From positions 744,001 to 808,000 of the forward strand of contig JAKZZE010000024.1 in the NCBI GenBank assembly GCA_024220505.1: 64,000 nucleotides of DNA, written 5' to 3'. Source of the DNA: Rhizopus arrhizus. Taxonomy: Eukaryota; Mucoromycota; Mucoromycetes; Mucorales; Rhizopodaceae. Below are positions 12,197 through 22,269 of this stretch, piece by piece. The notes under the pieces were generated by a model that was given only the letters and a program-made list of their open reading frames with translations, had not been told where the DNA came from and did not search any database. How positions within the stretch are numbered: position 1 is the first letter of the stretch; the number at the start of each line of letters is the position of its first letter. The translations under genes and the position numbers were made by a program.

Positions 12197-12288
12197 CTTA
12201 AAACGTCAAAGTAATTCAAATACTTCTTGTTTGGTTTATGTTCTCTGTTCATCATTAGGTGAACAATCAGTTGTAGTTATTCCGGCTT

Positions 12289-12373
12289 AGAAAGATATAG
12301 GGAAGAAAGGGAAAACAAGTTTCATTATATTAAAAAGGAAAATAAACCGCGGCTTAGAGAGCATGTATCACAT
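12289..12373 (+). repeat. Dispersed ~85-bp repeat, copy A
   Basis: Shares gaaagataYagg-aagaaag, a short A-rich centre, and ggctYagagagcatgtatca with copies at 12553-12632 and 16371-16450, all in the same orientation. Probably the end of a mobile element; the family is not identified. Confidence 0.6.
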
Positions 12374-12462
12374 GCGAAGTCGGAGTGGAGTCAGCTGAGA
12401 TTTGTTTAGGATCGACAACAAATACGTATGTTGAAGAAACGAAGACTGAAAATGTGATACAT
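12363..12462. repeat. 100-bp stretch bounded by 11-bp inverted repeats
   Basis: atgtatcacat at 12363-12373 is the exact reverse complement of atgtgatacat at 12452-12462. Similarity continues inwards (gaagtc / gaagac). This looks like a small MITE-like element or the palindromic end of a larger one. The sequence after copy B (gaagtcttcgtttcgtcaac) matches the inner right side. Confidence 0.5.
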
Positions 12463-12552
12463 ACCCTACCCAGGTACCGTTTCTTTGCATAATCAACTTA
12501 TATTATCATGATTAGTATCCCTCCTAGAAAATTGAATAGTTTAGCTTAGCTT

Positions 12553-12632
12553 GAAAGATACAGGAAAGAAAGAGAAAACAAGTTTATTACATTCAAAAGG
12601 AAAACAAATCGTGGCTCAGAGAGCATGTATCA
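12553..12632 (+). repeat. Dispersed ~85-bp repeat, copy B
   Basis: Second copy of the repeat described at 12289-12373, followed by gaagtcttcgtttcgtcaac, which resembles the right end of the 12363-12462 palindromic element. Confidence 0.6.
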
Positions 12633-13365
12633 TGTTGGAAGTCTTCGTTTCGTCAACGTAGGTATCAATATTATGTAAAAACCAATACCATTTTTCCTCC
12701 TGCATAGTTCTTGATAAGGATTTTTCACTACAAAAGGTCATTTTATTCTAGCAACTTGATTAAAAATTCCTATAATTTTAATTCCTCTTATTCTTCATCT
12801 TTTATTTCAAATTATCATAATAGTATACTTTAAGCATAATCAATAATCAATTTATAAGAAATCAAAGTAGTGAATGCTCTGCAAAGATCTATTACAGTCA
12901 TTTCTCTATCATTCGGCCATAACTAATTCTACTCCTTTAGCCCAGTACAAGTTGTTTCATATAGCTCCTGATGTAATATCGCATAAATTAAAAGCATAAT
13001 CAATTTAAGAAATAAATATAAATAGTCCACTCGTACAACCAAAAACGGGACTTCCTATTAAAATTTATTCATGCTAGATCCACAGCTATAATTAATTAAA
13101 GTATCTTGAAAAGGATACAATTACTAGATATCAATGACATTGAATAATAATAGAACTTTTTCAGTACCGTTGAATTTCATGGTCTTTTTATTCTTACAAC
13201 ACACTTTTCAAAATAAATTCTAACTCTCAAAGCTCAAAATATGCAACTAAGGCTCTTGCCGAACGTAGCTGGATCTTGGCTCAAAATGAAAATTTTGACC
13301 ATTTGAAATTTTTGATTTTTTCAGTACTTATAATAAGCGTACTGTTACCAATAAATTTAGATTAA

Positions 13366-13574
13366 TAATAAGATACTGGATTGAGGATTCTGAAAAGAAA
13401 AAGAAGCTTCTCACCAATTATAATAAATGGAAAACAAGCAAAGAAGTCAAATCCTATTGGAAAACTCGATTAAACTCGAAATCCAGTGAGCTATTAACAG
13501 ACTTCACCGAATCTGGTATGATTGTTCCTGGAACAGACACTATAACAACAAAGCGATCCGGACTCTTTGAGAGA

Positions 13575-13605
<31 letters not shown>

Positions 13606-15140
13606 CGTTCTCGATAACAGAAGCATTCCATGCATTATACAAGAGGTAGATATAGCATCTGGGTTTTACAACTTTCAAAAATTCGTATGTGAATACACCC
13701 AACAAAACAAGCTTACATACGAGGAACATCCTCAACAAATATTATCGCTTTCTTCAGTTCTTCTTCTGTCTCAGAATTCGCATCCAGATTTTCTAAAATT
13801 CATCAGCTTAGAAAACCTAAATAGTGTAAAACGCACTATTCGAAATCAATTTGGGATGACAGCATCCAGATTCCCTAGAGGTGTTATTATGGATATGTTA
13901 GATGTTCTTGATGGTCTCCGTGAAGGTTCAATACTAAAGACAGAAGCAGAAATCCAGTTTTTGCAGTTTTCTCTAAACCAAGAGCCTGCTGTGGCAAAAA
14001 TTATAAAAGTTTATCAAGCGCTGCTAATGTTTTTACCTCTTACAGCAATGGCTGAACCAAATGAAACAACACTGGCAGTGAAGTGTTTTAAGTATTAAAA
14101 TAGGACAAAGAAGAATTAACGAGACCGAACAATAGTTCTAAAGTCGAATGCTTTTATTAACGAAAGATTTCAAGGCTATTTATATCAGTTTGAGCAAGAC
14201 CTGAGATTAGATGACAAAAGATAGTTACGACTAATATGATTTGACAAGTATAGAAATTTTTTTATAAAACTGATGTTAGTAATAAACTGTCTAGATATAA
14301 ACTGAAACTTATTGTTCAGGGAACTGTCTAGATATAAAATGAAATATATTATTCAGGGCAGTTACTAATTACCAGGATCTATTCTTATTCAAACTCATTT
14401 GTAAAGATTTAGTCCAAAACGATAAGACTGTATCTTATTGACATGTCAAAATATGACAGGCAGCCCGATATCTGCAACCAATTTTTTCGATCTTGTTTGA
14501 TATGGAGAGCTCACAGTTCAGTATTACAAATGAAAACAATATGGAATGTGAGCTTAATCCAAGTATCACAAAGAAGCGACCTGATGGTCAATGGACCACA
14601 GGAGGCTCAATTTATGGTCGCAAGACTAATGGCTTTTTGGAGGTGAAGATGTTGAGTGAAAAGGAAAACCACTCAAAGATCAATATTGATTTGGTGCGCC
14701 TTTGCATTTTCTCCAAAAATTCCATTGACGTGCACAAGTTAAAGCAGTGCATGGCAATTCAAGCAATAGGGACAAACCTGACGTTCTTTCTTATGCAGAA
14801 GCTCAACAAGAATATTTTCTTAATGGTAGAATTAGAGCATATCTACTTCCCCAAAAGCAGAGAGGAACTAGTGGGATTGGTGGGCTTCTCGGACAGGCTA
14901 TTCAAGGTCCTTATTGCATATAGCAGCTGTACACTTGATAGCAACAATCAAGAGAATCTTGAAGAAGGCAGCAGCGAGACCTTAAGCCCACCCCTTATGA
15001 AAGCAATTACTGAATCAACAGTCAGTAAAAAAAAAGAAAGAACTACCAGCAACATTACTGTCGTTAAATCTTTACACTCGTTTATTTTTTTTTTTCCATA
15101 TACTGTTCATTATGACTACTCTTCACTTCTTATGTTATGA
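13366..15140 (+). CDS. PD-(D/E)XK-like nuclease family protein, likely parent of the right-arm ORF
   Basis: An N-terminal stretch at about 13366-13570 (RYWIEDSEKKKKLLTNYNKW..) is cut by a T/A tract near 13575-13605 and resumes (NVLDNRSIPC..) to 14074, with a helical segment FPRGVIMDMLDVLDGLREG and ending NETTLA. A donor at the GCA|GTGAAG junction (about 14075) and an acceptor at 14463 would join it to AARYLQPIFSILFDME, then KKRPDG and FLEVK in the right arm. This restores the order seen in the 12196-10749 paralogue. The proposed 389-nt intron is long for this region and contains a tandem 37-bp repeat. The T/A tract breaks the frame, so function is doubtful. The true 3' limit is unclear. Confidence 0.5.
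14285..14358. repeat. Two tandem copies of a 37-bp unit
   Basis: aactgtctagatataaa recurs at 14285 and 14322, followed each time by attRttcaggg-like sequence. It lies within the proposed long intron just outside the right arm and could be the edge of a solo LTR or another inserted element; not resolved. Confidence 0.5.
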
Positions 15141-16085
15141 TTATGTTTCTTTTTATAATGTATAAAGTCAATAAATTAATTTTTTATTTCCAATATTCTT
15201 TGTTTGTCGTTAGATTAGTTAGGTATTACTTTTTGTACCTTTATTTTTTTAGCCCCTCATCTTGCAGCATGGGAATTTTATTTTAAAAAAAATAAATAAA
15301 AAACGCGTAACTCTTTTTTCTGTTGTTTTTACAATGAAATTAATGGTAAGTGGTTTTTATAACTTACTCAGTGAATGGGTTGATTGCACACATGCCTATA
15401 GATGTAGTAGGCCCTAACTTAGTAAAGTGAAATACCTTTGCCTGAGCTTTTGTGCTGAATCACTTTCATGGTTAAGTTTGTGAACAGACATCCAAAGTTG
15501 GGATTTATTACTAGTAGCGGCCTTTCATGCTCATAGATGTAGTAGGCCCTAACTTCGTAAAGTGAAATACCTTTGCCTGAGCTTTTGCGCTGAACCACTT
15601 CCATGAAGATAGCGAACGTATTTTGGATTGTTTCTAGTAGCTACTTAACAGCTTATCTTCCCTGCTTTAATGCAAGTTTTCTGACTTTTTTTTTTTAAAA
15701 AAAAATAGGTATCCTGAATCTACAGCTCTGAAAATGAATGGTTATAAAAGAATAAAAAGAATAAAAGCTATTAAATTATCTCATGTATTTATTTTTTTTC
15801 TGTTTTTTTTTTTTTTTTTTTTTTTTTTTGAGAATTTGGTAGTATTACATCTCTTCCCATCGGCTGGTTTAAATATGCTTGCCATTAAATATCTCTACCT
15901 AAACAAGAGTTTACTAAATAAGTTTCTATAAAGCAATAACTCATTATTATTACACATTCACAAAAATATATAATAGATAGATTAGTATAACATATCTACA
16001 GGGTATTATATTGATCGGCAACCATATAATACTTGGACGTTGCAGTTACCCCTTACACTTAATTTTTTTTTTACTGCACTATTTG
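14432..16085. repeat. Right arm of the 1,654-bp inverted repeat
   Basis: Reverse complement of 9164-10817. Within it, 15401-15472 and 15536-15607 are direct repeats (gatgtagtaggccctaactt..) with a 135-bp period, and a T24 run lies at about 15805-15829. Because this arm continues a gene whose N-terminus lies directly upstream, it is the better candidate for the source copy. Confidence 0.95.
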
Positions 16086-18336
16086 CTCATCCATTAGGTT
16101 ACACGGTACCATGGCCGAACTGCTATGTCTTATAACGTTAAAAAAAACTTTTTCAAAGCTACTGAATCTTTGTAGAAAGTAACTGTCAATTAGAATTGTT
16201 TTTTTTGTTCGCTGAGTGAACAAATTGGCAATTCTGGCACGGTATAATGCACCTACTTACGAAAATTCATTTATGCAATCACATATTCAAATTGCTTTAT
16301 TTATTTTTATATAACACAATAAAGTACTGCCATTTTCAAAATTGAAAAAAAAAGAATATATATTTAGGCAGAAAGATATAGGAAAGAAAGGAAAATTAAT
16401 TATTTATTACAAAAAGGAAAACAAAGTGTGGCTCAGAGAGTATCTATCACACTATTCAACTTCGTCTCCCTTACATTAGGATTTTTTTTGGAATGTTTTG
16501 AAAGATAACTAACAATATGTTAAAAATCTAGCTGCATACTCATTTTTCAAAAAGGAAAAGTATTTTGAATGCTACACGTTGTTTTTAGTTTTATACTTTA
16601 TTATTACTAATGCTTTTAATTTTTCTAACTCTGATTTCATATTACTATAAATTACGTATTATCTATTATAATCCTAGTTTATTAATTCATGACAATGATT
16701 GAAATAAAGGACTGATAGAAGAAGAAGGAAGAATATCTCTGTCTCATCTGTCAAACAGGGTTACCTTACAGTATTTTTCATATTATTTATGGTGAATTAC
16801 TAATAAAGGAGAGGAGATATTACAAAGCAAAGGTTAAATCATTTTGTTTTTAATTGAATTAAAATGATTCATCTGGCCTTAATGACCATTATTTAATGGT
16901 ACTAAATTGAATCGATATGCTTATCAGAGCTTGTATTATTCATATCAGATGCTTAAAATATATTCAAGGATGACTAAATCAATAAACCGCCTTCTTTTGA
17001 TACAAAAATATGTTCACCAACTTTAAAACTTCAATTGCTTAATGAAACTTTGAAAGATGATTGATGTAGTGGGTTTCAGTTGTTTTGATAGATGTTTTCA
17101 TCTTGGTCATCATGATTTTTAGAGAAAGAACCAAAATAATAATAATAAAACATGATATTTTCAACAACGGTTGTTGGCATCAAAGGATTTATATTAAACA
17201 AAATTAGCAAAATATATTAAAACACAAGATGTCAAAGAAATATTGGAGACAATAAATCAATGTTAAGATGTAGAGCAGGCTTTTTATTTCTTAATTGCAT
17301 CTTTTTTGTCCTGTCTACTTAGTACAAGTGTCGAAGAAACGTTGCTAGACCAAAAATAAATTCCAAATTTTAAGTCCTGAATCAATACTTTAGATTTCTT
17401 TCAAATTGCAGCCAACGCTTGACTTATTCCAATTGCTCTTTATACAAAATCAACTTGACTAAATGCGAGAGAAAGAGCCGTCATAGGGTTCTCAGTCACC
17501 CTAAAGTTGCCGAGGACGACTAAAGAAAGATTCTTTAGTTTGTGCAAGCTGTCTTTTAACGATGACTTTTTCAAGCAATGGGCGATTTTTAACCTGCACT
17601 CAATGCATTTTATTTTTGAAAGAGGTGCTGACAACAACACATTGTCCGGTGTGTATGAAGGATAAATCCTTTGTTATCAAATATTGTAAGACAGTGTAAA
17701 GTAATGTCCAAATAGTCGCATAGTGGGAAGCAGTAGTGTAATACAGATCTTTACTTTCTATCTTCACTCCATATAGTATAAAAAGATGAACAATACACAC
17801 TCTTTTTTATTATAATATATTTTCTATAGGTTGCATAGTTTAATAAATATTTATTTGTAAATAATGAATGAAATTTTCCTGGCGTATTATTTAGATTGTA
17901 GTAAATCTTGTATAATTTACCCCTGATTTTAAATTTGTATTAAAGGTTTTTGAAGTCTGATCTGACAATGGTCGTCTTATTCATCAATATTATGCTTTAT
18001 TTATTTCAATTAAAAGAGAGCGTAAAAATAATGATTGATCTTTGGTTGAATGAATCAAGATCGGCGATTCCAATGTTAAAGTTTACGACATAGAATGACC
18101 ATGAACTACTTTTTTGTTACACACAATGTGCTCTCTTTCTCCCATTTACATTTTAGATGAAATAAAAGCAATGATTCCCTATTCAATAACTGACCTATCC
18201 AGTCATTTTATGCAGTCAATTATTTGTTATTTATAAACAAGTTTTTCATTTGCTTGAAAAAAAAAAAGATCTTGCTTTTCAAAACAAGAAAAAACATTGG
18301 TTTGTGACTGAGACAGAAAAAAAAAATTTAATTCGC

Positions 18337-18368
<32 letters not shown>

Positions 18369-18398
18369 CTTTTGACCACATACAAACATACTTGACAC
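16086..18398. other. AT-rich accessory spacer
   Basis: No gene recognised. It holds copy C of the dispersed repeat at 16371-16450. Open stretches on the minus strand at 17440-17800 look faintly coding but match nothing I know. It ends in a T27 run (about 18341-18368) just upstream of the SNF2 gene. Confidence 0.5.
16371..16450 (+). repeat. Dispersed ~85-bp repeat, copy C
   Basis: gaaagatataggaaagaaag .. gtggctcagagagtatctatca; more diverged than copies A and B and outside the inverted repeat. Confidence 0.55.
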
Positions 18399-21280
18399 AT
18401 GTCACCTGAACCCATCATAAAAAGTGAACCCATTATAAAAAGTGAACCAAGCACAAGAGATAGCTCTGCAGAGATAGACAGCTCAGCTGAAATTGATAGT
18501 CCCAATACGGTAATAGATATAAAAACAGATAAAACATTATTTCCTAAAACCTTTTCTAGTCTGCTACCACTCCTTCCACTATGGTGGGTGATCTTGAAAG
18601 TGTGACGGAAACAAAAGAAGCCTTAGTTCAGTGTGGTTTATCTGAAACTATGGTAGACGAAGAAGAAGCTATGGCTAAAGAGTCTAAAAAAGAAGAAGAA
18701 CAACGTATGAAAGAAGAGGTAACAGATAAAATGAAGGCTTTTTTTTTTTAATTATTAATGTCATTATATATCAGGCACAAACACAATTTGATTCAACAGT
18801 CAAGGAACAACGTATGAAACGCTTGCATTTTTATTAGAGAAATCAGGCGCTTATGCTACCATCTTGGGTCGTAAATTGGAAAAACAGCAAGAAGAAGCTC
18901 GTGAAAGAGCTGCTCAACAGGATGCTGCTGTTGCTTCTAATGAGCAAGCTGTGACAATAGAACCAAAACAACGAGGTAGACCGCGTAAGGCGCGTGATCC
19001 TAGCCATGGCCAAGCATCCAAAAAGAGAAAGATTACGGATGCCGATTATCAATTGACTGATTACATTAAAGACGATGTAAGACGCATACATATACCTCAA
19101 ACATGATACTAAATACAAGATGTTTAGGATATTAAAAAGTCCAAAGTAACGGATGGTGATGTGAATAAAGCGATTATGGAAGAAAATGTATTGAAAGACA
19201 AAGAGGATATGACTAAGCCAACAGTATCAGCGCGTCAACCTGCACTTGTGACAGGAGGTGTGCTTCGAGACTATCAACTTGCTGGTGTAGAATGGTTAAT
19301 CAGTTTATGGGAAAATGGTTTAAATGGTATCCTTGCAGATGAAATGGGCTTGGGAAAGACACTTCAGACAATTAGTTTTATTGCACATTTGAAGTCCATG
19401 AAGGTCGCTGGTCCTTATTTAATTGTGACCCCCTTATCTACATTAGCCAATTGGGTGAATGAATTCAAACGATTTACACCTAGTATTAATGTGTTACTTT
19501 ATCATGGATCCAAAGAAGAAAGACAACATATGATTAATAGAAAGATGCCTAAAAAGAAGGAAACAGCTTTTGAATTCCCAGTGATTGTGACAAGTTATGA
19601 AATTGTGATGAATGATCGTAAATATTTGCAACGATACAATTGGAAATATATTGTAGTAGATGAGGGTCATCGTATAAAGAATATGAATTGTAGATTAATT
19701 AGAGAATTAAAGACATATTCCAGTGCAAATCGTTTACTATTGACAGGAACTCCGCTTCAAAATAATTTGGCTGAACTATGGAGTTTACTAAACTTTTTAT
19801 TACCTGATATCTTTGATGACTTGGACATGTTTCAATCATGGTAAGATGAGGTGTAATCTATGATGAAATATAAGCTTATGATGGTGATAATAGGTTTGAC
19901 TTTTCTGATATTAATAACAAGAGTGGACAAGATCGTATTATTAAAGAAGAAGAAGAAGACAAGATTGTGTCTAGTTTACATACTATTTTAAGACCCTTTT
20001 TATTAAGAAGATTAAAGACAGATGGTAATTTATAAAATATATGGTTATTTAGATCTAAGTAACTCATTATTATTTAGTTGAACATTCATTACCAAAGAAA
20101 AAAGAATATCTTCTCTATGCACCTTTAACTCAACCTCAAAAGAATTTGTACGATGCTATCATCAAGCGTGATTTACGTGATTATTTAATTAAAAGAAAGG
20201 TTTCAATGCCAAACGCAGAACAACAAGAGCAAGAACGTAGAACGACAAAGACTGTAGACTATAAAGAGAAATCAGATAGACAATACTTTGCAGAATTAGA
20301 AAAGAAGGATAAAATAGAAAAAACGGACGATGAGGCGCCAAAACACGCTGTACTTGAAAATGCTGTGAAGCAAGTCAACAGCTTACACCTTCAGAATTTA
20401 GTTATGCAGCTTCGAAAGGTGTGTAACCATCCTTTTTTGTTTGATTGGCCACTGGATCCAAAGACCAATGCACCCGTATTGAACAATGAGCTTGCTGCTC
20501 AGTCTGGGAAGGTGTTATTGCTCGATCGTTTGTTGACTGCCCTTTTTGATAGAGGACACAAGGTCTTGGTGTTTTCACAAATGACAAAAATGTTGGATAT
20601 CTTGGAAGATTGGGCTACAGAAATGAAGGGATGGAAAATTTGTCGATTGGATGGTAGCGTTCCTCAAGAGAGCAGACGTCAACAGATTGAAGAGTTTAGT
20701 GATCCAAAGAGTGATACAAAGCTCTTTTTATTATCTACTCGTGCTGGTGGTCTTGGAATTAATTTGACTGCAGCAGATACTGTTGTTATATTTGACAGTG
20801 ATTGGGTAAAGAATGATGTTTTATGCTTTATATCGAAGCTAACAATATATTTAGAATCCCCAAATGGATCTTCAGGCACAAGATCGTGTTCATCGTATCG
20901 GTCAAACAAAACCCGTTTTGATTTATCGATTGGTTGCAGCCAAGACAGTAGAAGCCAAAATCTTGGAAAAGGCCACAGCCAAACGTAGGTTAGAGAAACT
21001 GGTCATCAGCAAAGGTAAATTCAAGTCACCGGTATCTGAAAAGAAGCATGAGACCTCTGTACGTGAACTGGCAGAGATATTGGCGTCTGAAGATGGAGAA
21101 CAAGTTCAGATTGTTGCTGAAGGTGACAAGGTGGTCTCGGATGCTGATCTCGAGAAATTGCTGGATAGAAGTCCGTCTGTATTCGAATCAAAGAATTCGA
21201 GTGAAACGAATCAGTTTAGAGAAATGGATGCCTCAGAGTTACACGATGCGAAAAATGAAATTCTTGCTACGCGTTCGTAG
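18399..21280 (+). CDS. SNF2-family chromatin remodeller of the LSH/DDM1/Irc5 type
   Basis: ATP-dependent nucleosome remodelling; LSH/DDM1 relatives support DNA methylation, and Irc5 supports recombination and cohesin loading. Exons fit at 18399-18509, 18560-18718, 18775-19076, 19128-19840, 19894-20024, 20078-20805 and 20855-21280. Motifs: [19 protein letters not shown] (Walker A), [10 protein letters not shown] (DExH box), [39 protein letters not shown], and [17 protein letters not shown] across the last junction. An AT-hook-like RGRPRK lies in the N-terminal part. At about 18817-18819 the frame breaks: the upstream frame reads KEQRMKR then stops, while homology continues one base off ([12 protein letters not shown]). 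One extra A in GAAAC would restore it. All helicase motifs are otherwise present. A T27 run lies just upstream of the ATG. Confidence 0.9.
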
Positions 21281-21355
21281 CGGATAAATTATTTTACCTC
21301 GAATAAAATAGAATTTATACATTTTTTTATTTTATTTATTTCTTATTTTTTCTTA

Positions 21356-21987
21356 ATGTCAGAGAAACAAGGATATTATCACGGCTCAAGTTCTAGCGGC
21401 ACAATAAGTCAACCTGTCCGTCGCCATTTGATTGATGTATACTTGACACTGGCAGCCATGTGTGCCATTGCTACTGTGGGATCTCAAATGGGCGACTACT
21501 TGGGTTCTAGTGGCCCAAGTGTTGGTTCAATTGGTGCGATTGCAAGTGCTTCTATGATTCGATATACCTCAATGAATAGTACAAGTCGATGGGGTTTATT
21601 ACTTGTAATTTGATATAGTGCATGTATATACAAATATGTTATTGATATATAGCGTAGGCATACTCTATATTTAGTGGTATTGCTATTTCAACTTTTATTT
21701 CCTTCATTTTAAATTGGGATCCGTCTGGAAACATGATCTTTATGGCACTCACATCCTCTATTTTAATCTTCTTGGGTTTTTCTATTAGTGCAACCATGTC
21801 GAGTCGACGAAGTACGATGTATATTGGAGCATTAGCCAGTAGTGCAATTGGTATTTTATTGTGGTTATCATTGGCCAATGTCTTATTTATCAGATCTTCA
21901 AGTTTATTCTCATTTGAATTATATGCTGGATTGTTAGCATTTGCAGGATTTGGTAAACAAAAGTGATAGTTTTATGAATCAAATCTA

Positions 21988-22067
<80 letters not shown>

Positions 22068-22266
22068 AGTGATGTATGATACACAAATGATTATTGAAAG
22101 AGCTAGTTTGGGTGTGATGGACGTTCCAGGACATGCGATTGAGTTATTTATGGATCTTTACTCACTTTTTATTCGACTGGCCGAAATATTCTTAAAAAAG
22201 GAAGTTGAACGTGAAAATGAAAAGAGAAGGAGAAGGACACAAAGATTACAAAGAGATTATTTCTAA
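21356..22266 (+). CDS. BAX inhibitor-1 family protein (TMBIM/Bxi1)
   Basis: Multi-pass ER or vacuolar membrane protein linked to calcium leak and stress or cell-death control. Exons 21356-21604, 21658-21952 and 22070-22266 give 246 aa, the usual family size. The start at 21356 precedes a polar N-terminus (MSEKQGYYHGSSSS), then about six or seven hydrophobic segments. The last exon carries the family's C-terminal signature (VMYDTQMIIERA and FMDLYSLFIRLAEIF) and a basic tail. The second intron has a 73-nt T run directly before its gcag acceptor. The gene starts 75 bp after the SNF2 gene and its stop lies 3 bp from that of the convergent VIP1 gene. Confidence 0.9.
21993..22065 (+). repeat. 73-nt poly-T tract in an intron
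   Basis: An uninterrupted T run ends at the gcag 3' splice site of the second BI-1 intron. It acts as an extreme polypyrimidine tract; its exact length may be unreliable in an assembly. Confidence 0.9.
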
Positions 22267-22269
22267 TGT

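Noticed and set aside
17440..17800. Possible minus-strand gene
   Set aside because: Overlapping short frames with several stops and no recognisable motif; not supported as a gene.
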